DNA from: JANSYL01 sp965229695
GTDB lineage: Bacteria; Pseudomonadota; Alphaproteobacteria; Rhodobacterales; Rhodobacteraceae
DNA: 64,000 nt
Direction of reading: 5' to 3'
Assembly: GCA_965229695.1 (NCBI GenBank)
Contig: OZ245921.1
Coordinates: 1,984,001-2,048,000 of the forward strand
The position numbers and the translations under genes are program-made. How positions within the stretch are numbered: position 1 is the first letter of the stretch; every line of letters begins with the position of its first letter. The notes beneath the pieces are model-generated. The model was not told the DNA's origin. It saw nothing but the letters and a program-made list of their open reading frames with translations, and did not search any database. Shown here in pieces: positions 33,909-42,761 of this stretch.

Positions 33909-35857
33909 TCCGTCTCCTCCTCAGCGGCTTCCGCAGCCGCGACAACGCTATCGGGGCGCATGGTGGGCCGAATTTCGGCAATCGCCGCCAGGGCCTCGGC
34001 CCGCGCGGCGGCCTCTTCTTCGGCTTCCAAAGCGGCGGCTTCGGTCACAGCCTCTGACAATAACCGAAATTCAATCCGGCGATTGGCCTCTCGCCCCGCT
34101 TCGGTCTCGTTCGAGGCCAAGGGTTGGCTTTCGCCATAGCCCTGCGCGGTCAGGTTCGACACCAAAACATTGCGCGCCAACAGCCCGTTCAACACCGCGT
34201 CAGCCCGCGCCTGGCTGAGGTTCAGGTTCATGGTCTCACGCCCCTGGCTGTCGGTATGTCCGCCAATTTCCATCCGCACATGCCGACATTCCGGCAGGAT
34301 TTCCGCGATCCGGTCCAAAATCGCGCCCGACGCCTCGTTGATCTCGACCGAGCCGGGATCAAACACAATCTTCGCCTCTTCCTGCACCGCCTGAAGACGC
34401 GCCACACATTCCCCCGGTTCGGGGAGTGACGCGATGGGGTCCAGTTCCTCATCATAGACCACATCCAGCTCAAAGCCTTCGGCGGCCCCCAGTTCATCGG
34501 TCAAAAGCCGCGTGATATCCGAGCGTGTCTCGGTATTGCCGGTTCGGCCACTCAGGGCAATTCGGTCGGGCTCAACCGTCAGATCGCCATCGTTCAACAG
34601 CGATAGCGCCTCCAACCCCGCCATGGTGCGCACGGCCCACCCTTCGGGCAGATCGGGCACCGCGCGGGTGGCGACATCGGTGGCGTCGCGGCCAAACACC
34701 GCCATCGCAAAGGCATTGACCGATTGGCCCACCGCGCCTTCGGGCAGGCGCCCGCGCAGGGTGACCATGCCGTCTTCATCCAGGCTGGCCAGGAACCGGG
34801 CTGGTCCGGCCTCCTCCTCGGTCACGGGGGCGGGCAAGACGCCTTCCAGCGAAAAGAGATCCGGAAGATCGGCCCCCAATTCGCCCACCAAGCGGTCAAA
34901 TTCGTCTTGCTCGGTGCCGGGGATCGCCACAAGCGTCACATCCGCATCGGTCACCGTGACACTGCCCATGCCAAGCTCGGCCAAAGCTGCGATGGCCAGG
35001 CTGACGGCATCCGCCCATTGGGGTGATGGCACGCCCAAGCCAATCCGGCAGGTCAAAAGCCCCTCGGCGCCTGCATCCTGCGCGGCGGTGATGATCCGGT
35101 TGCGCGCCTCCACCGTGTCGGCGGCGCAGGTTTCGAACCGCGATCCGGCCTCGTCGATCACAAAGCGCATGGTAAAGGGCGTGATCACCGGGCGCGGGGC
35201 CGAGATATCCAAGACAATCTCAACGCCTCGTGGCTGCCCACGCTCAAGCGCGGCAATGAAATTGGCCCGTTCGGCCACGCTTTCGCTGACCGCCTGTACC
35301 TCCACCCGGTCCTCGAACACCGTCACTTTCGAGCGGGGTAACTCAGTCAAAGCGCGCAGCCCGTAATCCAACGCGGTTTCCCAGGTCGCGGGCGCCGGAA
35401 AATCGGCGCTTTCGATCATATCGGTCACGTCGACGCCTTCGGCGATATCCTCAATCGCCTCGGCCACAGCGGCGCTGCCGGTTTCCAGGGGCACCAGCCC
35501 GATCAGCTGAATCCCATCATTGTTGCGTAGCATGTCGACGGAGAAGCGCGGTGGTGTTACGGTATCGGTTTCGCGCACCGTCATCAGGTTGTTGACGCGA
35601 TCCGCATCCACAACCGACCCGGCCAGCGTGAAGGCGCGAAAGTTTTCCGCCTCATCCGGGGCGGTGCCCTGCAAGAACACCTGCAACCCATCGGCATCGA
35701 CGGCCACCCATTCCAGACCTTCGATGGTCATCCGGGTTTCGACCGCTTCGATCGAGCGTCGTTCAACCGTTGTGGCGGCCAGAATGGCAACGCCCACCGC
35801 CAAAATGGCGGCCAGGATAAAGGACGCCCCGCCGACAATAAGGGTGACACGGCTCAT
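33905..35857 (-). CDS. OmpA-family protein with BON-like repeats
   Basis: A 650-residue protein: one N-terminal membrane helix (VGGASFILAAILAVGVAILA), several repeated alpha/beta units of about 70-80 residues resembling BON domains (for example VDADRVNNL, WADAVSLAIAALAELGMGSV), and a C-terminal OmpA peptidoglycan-binding domain (IVFDPGSVEINEASG; IGGHTDSQGRETMNLNLSQAR; GYGESQPLASN; NRRIEF). An acidic Ala/Glu-rich tail follows. The plan recalls mycobacterial OmpATb/ArfA: inner-membrane anchor, BON, peptidoglycan binding. Function is inferred as envelope linkage. Coupled to the coiled-coil gene downstream. Confidence 0.85.
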   Translation of the reverse strand: MSRVTLIVGGASFILAAILAVGVAILAATTVERRSIEAVETRMTIEGLEWVAVDADGLQVFLQGTAPDEAENFRAFTLAGSVVDADRVNNLMTVRETDTVTPPRFSVDMLRNNDGIQLIGLVPLETGSAAVAEAIEDIAEGVDVTDMIESADFPAPATWETALDYGLRALTELPRSKVTVFEDRVEVQAVSESVAERANFIAALERGQPRGVEIVLDISAPRPVITPFTMRFVIDEAGSRFETCAADTVEARNRIITAAQDAGAEGLLTCRIGLGVPSPQWADAVSLAIAALAELGMGSVTVTDADVTLVAIPGTEQDEFDRLVGELGADLPDLFSLEGVLPAPVTEEEAGPARFLASLDEDGMVTLRGRLPEGAVGQSVNAFAMAVFGRDATDVATRAVPDLPEGWAVRTMAGLEALSLLNDGDLTVEPDRIALSGRTGNTETRSDITRLLTDELGAAEGFELDVVYDEELDPIASLPEPGECVARLQAVQEEAKIVFDPGSVEINEASGAILDRIAEILPECRHVRMEIGGHTDSQGRETMNLNLSQARADAVLNGLLARNVLVSNLTAQGYGESQPLASNETEAGREANRRIEFRLLSEAVTEAAALEAEEEAAARAEALAAIAEIRPTMRPDSVVAAAEAAEEETE

Positions 35858-35921
35858 GTTCGTTTTCGGACCCGCTGCTCGGATTTTCGGCGAATCTACA
35901 GGTTGCGACGCGCCGGTTCAA

Positions 35922-36884
35922 TCAAACCAATGCCGCAACGGCGAAAAACCCCGCAACGATCAGCCCCGTATCGCGGTTCGAGCGGAAAAGCCGCATACAA
36001 AGCGCAGGGTCATCGATGTTCAGCCGCAGCATTTGCCAGACCATGTGCCAGCCCATCCCCCAAATCCCGACCAGCGCCAGAACCAGCGCCAGGAAATTGC
36101 CGCCCGGCCCAAGGGCCAGCATCGCGGCTAGGCCCAGGAACAGGACGGTTGCCAGCAGAAACCGCTTTAGCCAGGTCTTGGTGTCTTCGCCGAACAGCCG
36201 CGCTGTGGATTTCACACCGATCAGCGCGTCATCCTCTTTGTCCTGATGGGCATAGATCGTGTCGTAAAACAGCGTCCAAGCAATCCCGCCCAGGTAAAGC
36301 AGCACCGCGGGCCAGGCCAGGCTGCCGCTATGGGCCGTCCAGGCCAAAAGCGCGCCCCAGTTGAACGCCAGGCCCAAGAACAACTGCGGCCACCAGGTGA
36401 AGCGCTTGGCAAAAGGGTAAATCGCCACCGGCACCAGCGATAGAAGACCCAGCAGGATGGTGTTGAGGTTGAAACTTAGCAAAATGCCCAGGGCCAGCAC
36501 CGCCTGGATCACCAGCCAGGCAAAGGCTTGTTTCGATGTCACCTGGCCCGATGGGATCGGGCGGCTTTTGGTCCGGGCCACGGCGGCGTCAAAATCGCGG
36601 TCGGTGATGTCGTTCCAGGTGCAGCCCGCCCCGCGCATCAAAAACGCCCCGATGGCGCAGCCAATCACAATCCACGCATCAAAAGGGCGCAGGCCCGTGC
36701 CGCTGGCGGCGGCCAGAAACACCCCCCACCAACAGGGCAGCAGCAGCAACCAAGTGCCAATGGGCCGATCCGCCCGGCTCAACCGCAGATAGGGGCGGCT
36801 CCATGCCGGGGCGGCGTGATCCACCCAATTTCCGCGCACGGCATCGGCCACTTGCCCCTCTGGCGTTTCCTCTGGCTCGCTCAT
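35922..36884 (-). CDS. ubiA: 4-hydroxybenzoate polyprenyltransferase
   Basis: Attaches the polyprenyl tail to 4-hydroxybenzoate in ubiquinone synthesis; integral membrane protein of 320 residues. Motifs are RADRPIGTWLLLLPCWW, the first Asp-rich motif NDITDRDFDAAVARTKSRP, and the second, YDTIYAHQDKEDD. The start MSEPEETPEGQ at 36884 has GGCAGGAG upstream and matches family N-termini; the frame is open further through rsmE antisense. Only 12 bases separate it from the divergent rsmE start. Confidence 0.95.
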   Translation of the reverse strand: MSEPEETPEGQVADAVRGNWVDHAAPAWSRPYLRLSRADRPIGTWLLLLPCWWGVFLAAASGTGLRPFDAWIVIGCAIGAFLMRGAGCTWNDITDRDFDAAVARTKSRPIPSGQVTSKQAFAWLVIQAVLALGILLSFNLNTILLGLLSLVPVAIYPFAKRFTWWPQLFLGLAFNWGALLAWTAHSGSLAWPAVLLYLGGIAWTLFYDTIYAHQDKEDDALIGVKSTARLFGEDTKTWLKRFLLATVLFLGLAAMLALGPGGNFLALVLALVGIWGMGWHMVWQMLRLNIDDPALCMRLFRSNRDTGLIVAGFFAVAALV

Positions 36885-36896
36885 AGTCTCCTGCCC

Positions 36897-37628
36897 ATGA
36901 CTGACCGCCCCAAAATCCGTCTCTTTGTAGATCACCCTTTGGGGGCGGGGGAAAGCGTGTCGCTGTCGCGGGATCAGGGGCAATATCTGTTTGCCGTGAT
37001 GCGGCTGTCGGTCGGGGCCGAGGTGGCGCTTTTCAACGGCAAAGATGGCGAATGGCGCGCCCAGGTGGTCGACGCGAACAAGCGCGGCGGCCTGCTTTTG
37101 TGTCAGGACCAGACCGCGCCCCCGCAAATGCCGCCCGATCTTTGGCTGCTTTTCGCACCGATCAAAAAGGCGCGCACCGATTTCATCGTCGAAAAAGCGG
37201 CTGAGATGGGGGCCGCCCGCATCTGCCCTGTGCAGACGGAATTCACCAATGCCGAACGCATTCGCCAAGATCGGCTGCAAGCCCATGCGGTTGAGGCCGC
37301 CGAACAATGCGGCGGCACCTATGTGCCCGAGGTCACCGAGCTGCGCCGACTGGGCGATGTGCTGCGCGACTGGCCCCAGGATCGGCAGTTGATCTTCGCG
37401 GATGAGGCGCTGGTGGGCGCACGACAGGCACTTGCCGCCGCTCCGCCCGGCGACAAATGGGCCATTCTGATCGGTCCCGAAGGCGGATTTTCCGAAACCG
37501 AGCGCAACCATCTTGGCGCCTTGCCCTTTGTCACAAAACTCAGCCTTGGGCCGCGTATCCTGCGCGCCGATACGGCCGCGGTGGCGGCTTTGACCTTGTG
37601 GCAATCGGAACGCGGGGATTGGAGATGA
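36897..37628 (+). CDS. rsmE: 16S rRNA (uracil1498-N3)-methyltransferase
   Basis: SPOUT-class enzyme methylating U1498 of 16S rRNA. The 243-residue protein has the knot motifs LIGPEGGFSETE and LSLGPRILRADTAAVAAL, and the N-terminal PUA-like segment IRLFVDHPLGAGESVSL. The ATG at 36897 has no obvious ribosome-binding site, since the 12-base divergent spacer carries the ubiA site instead; translation may be leaderless or use weak signals. It overlaps the next gene by four bases. Confidence 0.94.
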   Translation: MTDRPKIRLFVDHPLGAGESVSLSRDQGQYLFAVMRLSVGAEVALFNGKDGEWRAQVVDANKRGGLLLCQDQTAPPQMPPDLWLLFAPIKKARTDFIVEKAAEMGAARICPVQTEFTNAERIRQDRLQAHAVEAAEQCGGTYVPEVTELRRLGDVLRDWPQDRQLIFADEALVGARQALAAAPPGDKWAILIGPEGGFSETERNHLGALPFVTKLSLGPRILRADTAAVAALTLWQSERGDWR

Positions 37629-38161
37629 GCGGCTTTCTGCGCCCCGAGGCTGCCGAAACGCTCAGCCGGTGGCGGGATGTGCTGGCGGCCCTGGCGGTGA
37701 TCGCGCTGGGGCTTTGGGTCATCTGGCGGCCGGGCCCGATTGTCCAGGGCTTTGGATGGGTGTTGATCGCCGGCGGTGCCGTCTGGCTGATCCCCGCCTT
37801 TCGCCGCGCCCGGTTTTCGGCGGCGGGCCATGCGGGTGACGGGCCGGGTGTGGTTAAGGTTGATGAGGGGCGGGTGCTTTACCTCGGCCCCATCACCGGC
37901 GGCACCGTGGCCCTGCGCGAGATGACAGCGCTCAGCCTGCGCCGCGCTCCCGATGGCAGCGCTCTTTGGGTTCTGACTGAACCCGGCACGCTTGTCACGA
38001 TCCCGACCGATGCCAGCGGGGCCGATGCCCTGTTCGATGCCTTCACCGCGCTCGAAGGGCTGTCGGCGGATCGGCTTTTGCGGGCGCTTGCCGATAACAA
38101 TCCCGGCACCACGCGGCTTTGGTCGCGTCAGAGCCCATCCGCCCTGCCGCCGGTGACTTGA
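37625..38161 (+). CDS. Conserved membrane protein of unknown function
   Basis: A 178-residue protein with two membrane helices near the N-terminus (VLAALAVIALGLWVIW and IVQGFGWVLIAGGAVWLIPA) and a C-terminal soluble beta-rich part (VVKVDEGRVLYLGPITGGTV; ALWVLTEPGTLVTIPTDASG). It is coupled to rsmE by ATGA and sits just before gshA. I do not recognise a named family. The soluble part has a PH-like feel (short strands, then a helix FDAFTALEGL), but this is weak. Confidence 0.72.
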   Translation: MSGFLRPEAAETLSRWRDVLAALAVIALGLWVIWRPGPIVQGFGWVLIAGGAVWLIPAFRRARFSAAGHAGDGPGVVKVDEGRVLYLGPITGGTVALREMTALSLRRAPDGSALWVLTEPGTLVTIPTDASGADALFDAFTALEGLSADRLLRALADNNPGTTRLWSRQSPSALPPVT

Positions 38162-38225
38162 CACGCCCAGGCGCGCGGGTCAGGTCTGGCCCCCGAAACG
38201 TGCCATTCCCGCGGGAGCTTGCCCC

Positions 38226-39596
38226 ATGTCCATCCCTCAATCCGGTGGCGGTCCCATCGAAGGCCATGCCGATCTGGCGGGCTACCTGGCCGCAGGCTGC
38301 AAACCCGCCGCCGATTGGCGCATTGGCACCGAGCATGAGAAATTCGGCTATTGCCGCGACACGCTGAAGCCGCTGCCTTACGACGGCCAGCGCTCGGTCA
38401 AAGCGGTGTTGGAAGGGCTGCGGGATCGCTTCAATTGGACCCCGCTTTTTGAAGGCGATCATATCATCGGCCTGGAAAAAGACGGCGCCAATATCAGCCT
38501 GGAACCGGGCGGGCAGTTGGAACTGTCCGGCGCGCCTTTGGAAACCATTCACCAGACCTGTGATGAGGTGAACGAACATCTGCGTCAAGTGCGCGAGGTG
38601 GCCGAAAAAATCGGGGTAGAGTTCATTGGCCTCGGCGCCGCGCCGATTTGGCGGCACGAGGATATGCCGGTCATGCCCAAGGGCCGCTACAAGCTGATGA
38701 CCGAATACATGGATCGGGTCGGCACGCTGGGCAAAACCATGATGTACCGAACCTGCACCGTGCAGGTGAACCTGGATTTCGGGTCCGAGGCGGACATGGT
38801 GCAAAAGATGCGCGTGGCTTTGGCCTTGCAGCCCGTGGCCACCGCGCTGTTCGCCAATTCACCCTTTATCGACGGCGCGCCCAATGGGCATAAATCCTGG
38901 CGCAGCCGGGTCTGGCGCGATCTGGATGCTGCCCGCACCGGCATGCTGCCTTTCGTCTTCGAGGACGGGTTTGGGTTCGAACGCTGGGCGGACTACGCGC
39001 TGGATGTGCCGATGTATTTTGTCTACCGCGACGGGCGCTATGTCGACGCGCGCGGCATGAGCTTTCGGGATTTCCTAAAGGGGGAACTTCCGGCCCTGCC
39101 CGGCGAGATGCCCACGCTCAGCGATTGGGCCGATCATCTGACCACGATCTTCCCCGAAGCCCGCGTGAAAAAGTTCATCGAAATGCGCGGGGCAGATGGC
39201 GGCCCCTGGCGGCGGCTCTGCGCCCTACCGGCGTTTTGGGTCGGGTTGATGTATGATCAAACCGCGCTCGATGCGGCCTGGGATCTGGTCAAAGGATGGA
39301 GCGCCGAGACCCGCGAGACCTTGCGCGTCGAAGCCTCGATCCACGCGCTTCAGGCGCAGGTTGGCGATATCAACATGCACGATCTGGCGCGCGAGGTTCT
39401 GGCGATCTCAGAAGCCGGTCTTGCAGCGCGCGGTAAAGAGGGTGCGGGCGGCTTGATCCCCGATGAAACCCATTTCCTGAACGCGCTGAAAGACAGTGTG
39501 GAAACCGGCCAGGTGCCGGCCGATGAGTTGCTGCATCGCTATAAAACCGACTGGGCCGGTGACCTGACCGAGATCTATGGCGAATACAGCTATTAG
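38226..39596 (+). CDS. gshA: Glutamate-cysteine ligase, plant/alphaproteobacterial type
   Basis: First enzyme of glutathione synthesis (gamma-glutamylcysteine). The 456-residue protein belongs to the GCS2 type: WRIGTEHEKFGYC, ISLEPGGQLELSG, MMYRTCTVQVNLDFGSE, and the long conserved C-terminal half. Start MSIPQSGGG at 38226 follows a gap of 64 bases after the membrane protein gene. The convergent DUF805 gene ends six bases downstream. gshB is not present in the window. Confidence 0.95.
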   Translation: MSIPQSGGGPIEGHADLAGYLAAGCKPAADWRIGTEHEKFGYCRDTLKPLPYDGQRSVKAVLEGLRDRFNWTPLFEGDHIIGLEKDGANISLEPGGQLELSGAPLETIHQTCDEVNEHLRQVREVAEKIGVEFIGLGAAPIWRHEDMPVMPKGRYKLMTEYMDRVGTLGKTMMYRTCTVQVNLDFGSEADMVQKMRVALALQPVATALFANSPFIDGAPNGHKSWRSRVWRDLDAARTGMLPFVFEDGFGFERWADYALDVPMYFVYRDGRYVDARGMSFRDFLKGELPALPGEMPTLSDWADHLTTIFPEARVKKFIEMRGADGGPWRRLCALPAFWVGLMYDQTALDAAWDLVKGWSAETRETLRVEASIHALQAQVGDINMHDLAREVLAISEAGLAARGKEGAGGLIPDETHFLNALKDSVETGQVPADELLHRYKTDWAGDLTEIYGEYSY

Positions 39597-39602
39597 GCGG
39601 CG

Positions 39603-40745
39603 TCAGCTCTTTTGGATCGTGGGCAACACGTTGCGACGGTAGTAATCCTTGATCTCAGCTTTGCGCGCGGCCTCGAATGCCGCGCGGTCGGCGCCTTGCA
39701 GCGGCGGGGCAAAGGCCGGGTGCGATGGGGCCTGGTGCCGTCTGTTGGGCACAGAATCCGGGCCAAAGCGGTTGTCGCCAAAGCTGCCAGGCAGGCACAG
39801 CACAACAAAGAACCAGACGTAGGCCAGGCTGGGGATCAGCCCCAGCACAATCATCAGGATCAGCCCGACGATCCCCCCAAACATGGCCACAAACGCAGCC
39901 CCGAACATCCCGCCCAGACAAAGCAGCGTGACCAGCGCGGGCATGAAAATAAACCAGCCGCTGCGATCGGTGTCATGCAGGCGGCGGATGGTGACGGCCA
40001 GGCCGGGCAGCCAGAACAGCAAGCTCAACCCGGCGAGTGCCAGGCCGTAGGGCAGGATCAGATCGACGTTCTGTTTGTACCAAACATCAAACAAAGCGGG
40101 CGTGTTCAACGCCGCCACCAACCCCTCAGCGGCACGGGGGTCGGACATGATCGTTATCATCATCGCGGCGTAAATCCCCAGACCGGTCGCTGCCTGGAAC
40201 AAAAAGAAATACCAATATTCCTTGCGGCGCGCCCGCCCGTAGAAGTTGAAGGTTTTGCGAAAGACGGTTCCGACGGCTTTGAAGAACCCCATTTCTTCCG
40301 GAGGTGCTTCATGGGCCTGTTTGGCCTCCCAACGCGCACCCTCGGCGTCGCGCGGGTCGGGGCCAAAGCGGTTTTCGCCTTTGCTGCCGGGCCAGAATGT
40401 GCAGATCGCGAACAAGAAAAGCTGGCCGATAGCGAACCCAATGATCCCAGCAAAGATCCACCAACCGCTCCAATTGGCATCCCGCAGCCGCCGCGCCGTT
40501 AGGGACAGACCGGGCAGGTAGAAAAACACCAAAAGCACGATTCCAAAGGTGATGCTGGACCGCAGGAGATACACGTCCTGTGCGCTGCCGGTCAGACCAA
40601 GCTCTTCCATCCGGTAAATGGTCGCCGCGAACCACACGGTCGCGTAAAGCAGTTGAAAGATGATAAAGCCCAAATACTGCCGCCGCTTGGCGCGGCCTTC
40701 GTAATTGAATGTGTTACCGTAAATCTCGGCCAGAGACCTGATCAT
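39603..40745 (-). CDS. Protein with two tandem DUF805 membrane domains
   Basis: A 380-residue membrane protein made of two DUF805 (YhaH-type) units. The first starts GNTFNYEGRAKRRQYLGF and has LPGLSLTARRLRDANWSGWW and PGSKGENRFGPDP. The second starts RKTFNFYGRARRKEYWYF and has LPGLAVTIRRLHDTDRSGWF and PGSFGDNRFGPDS. Most DUF805 proteins carry one unit of about 120 residues, so this is an internal duplication with a loop between. Function unknown. It lies 130 bases downstream of plsY on the same strand and could be a distal part of that transcript. Confidence 0.88.
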   Translation of the reverse strand: MIRSLAEIYGNTFNYEGRAKRRQYLGFIIFQLLYATVWFAATIYRMEELGLTGSAQDVYLLRSSITFGIVLLVFFYLPGLSLTARRLRDANWSGWWIFAGIIGFAIGQLFLFAICTFWPGSKGENRFGPDPRDAEGARWEAKQAHEAPPEEMGFFKAVGTVFRKTFNFYGRARRKEYWYFFLFQAATGLGIYAAMMITIMSDPRAAEGLVAALNTPALFDVWYKQNVDLILPYGLALAGLSLLFWLPGLAVTIRRLHDTDRSGWFIFMPALVTLLCLGGMFGAAFVAMFGGIVGLILMIVLGLIPSLAYVWFFVVLCLPGSFGDNRFGPDSVPNRRHQAPSHPAFAPPLQGADRAAFEAARKAEIKDYYRRNVLPTIQKS

Positions 40746-40875
40746 CCCGAATGCCCCAACTCTGTACTGCTCAAATGGCGTCAGCGTGAAGAGACAGGTG
40801 AATTATGTCTTGCGCGGGGCGGGACTGGGCCGAATTTCCGAAAAATGCGCCGGGCTGATCCGGTGGTTTGCGGCT

Positions 40876-41487
40876 CTAGCCCTTTTGCCCGATCTTGGTC
40901 TCATCGCCCGCGATCAGGCGGCTGATATTCGCTTGGTGCCGGGCAAAGATCAGGGCGGCCAGGGCGATGCACAGCGCGCTGGCCTCGGGCGTGCCCAAAA
41001 GCACGGCGAAAACCGGCGACAGTGCCGCCGCCACCAGCGCCGAGAGCGAGGAATAGCGGCTCACCCCCGCGACCAGCAGCCAGGTCAAGCAGGCCGCCAG
41101 GCCAATGGGCCAGGCCAGCGCCCAGAGCGTGCCCAAAAACGTGGCCACGCCCTTTCCGCCTTTGAAGCCCAGAAACACCGGGTAACAATGGCCCAGAAAC
41201 GCGGCCAGGCCGGCCAGCTGCGCGGCGTCTTCGCCCACCAGCCAGCGCGCCAGTAACACGGCAAACGCGCCCTTGCCGGCATCACCGATCAGCGTCAGCG
41301 CGGCGGCCAGCTTGTTGCCGGTGCGCAGCACATTGGTGGCGCCGATATTGCCCGATCCGATCTGCCGCAGATCGCCCAGACCAAAGACCCGCGCCATCAC
41401 AATGCCAAAGGGCACCGACCCAAGCAGATAGGCCGCCAACGCGGTCAGCGCCAACAGGCTGGCGGCGGTGTCGATGGCGGGGATCAT
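40876..41487 (-). CDS. plsY: Acyl-phosphate:glycerol-3-phosphate acyltransferase
   Basis: First acylation of glycerol-3-phosphate using acyl-phosphate; inner-membrane protein of 203 residues. It has the family motifs LLGSVPFGIV, GSGNIGATNVLRTG, GDAGKGAFAV, and GHCYPVFLGFKGGKGVAT. Its start overlaps the pyrC-like gene by four bases, so it is the last gene of the overlapping pyrB operon. plsX, which makes acyl-phosphate, is not in the window. Confidence 0.95.
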   Translation of the reverse strand: MIPAIDTAASLLALTALAAYLLGSVPFGIVMARVFGLGDLRQIGSGNIGATNVLRTGNKLAAALTLIGDAGKGAFAVLLARWLVGEDAAQLAGLAAFLGHCYPVFLGFKGGKGVATFLGTLWALAWPIGLAACLTWLLVAGVSRYSSLSALVAAALSPVFAVLLGTPEASALCIALAALIFARHQANISRLIAGDETKIGQKG

Positions 41488-42761
41488 GCGCTCTCCTGCC
41501 GGTCGAAAACGGGTGTGCCCGCGACCCAGGTGCGTTCGACCCGGCCCTGCATCCGCTGCCCGTCAAAAGGCGTGTTTTTCGATTTCGCCCGCAGCGCGAA
41601 ACGGTCCAGCACATAGGGCAGATCGGGATCGAACAGCACCAGATCGGCGGGCGCGCCTTCGGCCAAGCGCCCCGAGGGCAGGCCCAGGCGTTTCGCCGGG
41701 TTCAACGCCATGGCGCGGAACAGGGCGGGCAGGGTCATGTCTTGGTTGTGGTATAGCCGCAAAGCGGCGGGCAGCAGGGTTTCCAGGCCAACCGCGCCGC
41801 TGGCTGCGGCCTCGAACGGTTGGCGTTTGGATTCCTCATCCTGCGGGGTGTGCATGGAACACAGGATGTCGATCACGCCGTCGCGCAGGGCGGCGATCAT
41901 CGCCTGCCGATCTTCCTCCGACCGCAGCGGCGGTTTGATTTTGAAGAAGGTGCGGTAATCGCCCACATCCAACTCGTTCAAGGTCAGATGGTGGATCGAC
42001 ACACCCGCCGTCACATCCAGCCCCGCCGCCTTGGCGCGTTCCAGCGCGGGCAGGGCGGCGGCGGTGGTGATTTGATCGGCGTGATAGCGCGCGCCGGTCA
42101 TTTCGACCAAGGCCAGATCGCGTTCCAACCCGATGCGTTCGGCCATGGGATGGGTGGCTGGCAACCCGCGCAAAGCGGCAAATTTGCCCGAGGTCACCGC
42201 CGCCCCCGCGCTCAGCCCTGGGTCTTGCGGATGGGCGATGATCAGCGCGCCCAGTGACCGGGCATACCCCATGCAGCGCGACAGAACCTTGGTGTCGGTG
42301 GTCACCGCATCCCCATCGGAAAACGCCACCGCGCCTGCGTCCAAAAGGAATCCGATCTCGGTCATCTCGCGGCCTTCGCGGGCTTTGGTGAGCGCGGCCA
42401 TCGGCCGGACATGCACGGCGGCATCGTCGCGGGCGCGGCGGGTGACAAATTCCAGCACCTCGGGCGTATCAATCGGGGTGGCGGTGTCGGGCCGGGTGAT
42501 CATCGTGGTCACGCCGCCCGCCGCCGCAGCCCGGCCTGCGGTGCGGAAGCTTTCCTTGTGCCGTTCGCCCGGTTCGCCAACCTTCACGCCGATATCGACA
42601 ATGCCCGGCGCCAGGCACAGCCCGCCGCAATCGGTGCCGCCCGACCGCGGGCCTGCGCCGATCTCGGCGATCTTTCCGGCCTCGATCCGCAGCCAGCCCA
42701 GGGTGTCTGTCCCTGCCTCGGGATCGATCAGGCGCGCATTGTGCAAAAGGGCGTTGGTCAT
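41484..42761 (-). CDS. Dihydroorotase-like protein lacking catalytic residues (PyrC')
   Basis: A 425-residue class I dihydroorotase homologue that appears inactive. The metal-binding HxH(L)R of active enzymes reads G58-V-K60-V-G62 in APGIVDIGVKVGEPG. The catalytic Asp of TDHAP is Met303 in CSMHTP. Two other histidines (H177 in IIAHPQD, H257/H258 in SIHHLT) remain. Pseudomonas PyrC' proteins have likewise lost zinc ligands and serve as structural partners of aspartate transcarbamoylase. Here pyrB is in the same operon, so the same role is inferred. A true dihydroorotase is expected elsewhere in the genome. It overlaps the PH-domain gene and plsY by four bases each. Confidence 0.88.
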   Translation of the reverse strand: MTNALLHNARLIDPEAGTDTLGWLRIEAGKIAEIGAGPRSGGTDCGGLCLAPGIVDIGVKVGEPGERHKESFRTAGRAAAAGGVTTMITRPDTATPIDTPEVLEFVTRRARDDAAVHVRPMAALTKAREGREMTEIGFLLDAGAVAFSDGDAVTTDTKVLSRCMGYARSLGALIIAHPQDPGLSAGAAVTSGKFAALRGLPATHPMAERIGLERDLALVEMTGARYHADQITTAAALPALERAKAAGLDVTAGVSIHHLTLNELDVGDYRTFFKIKPPLRSEEDRQAMIAALRDGVIDILCSMHTPQDEESKRQPFEAAASGAVGLETLLPAALRLYHNQDMTLPALFRAMALNPAKRLGLPSGRLAEGAPADLVLFDPDLPYVLDRFALRAKSKNTPFDGQRMQGRVERTWVAGTPVFDRQESA

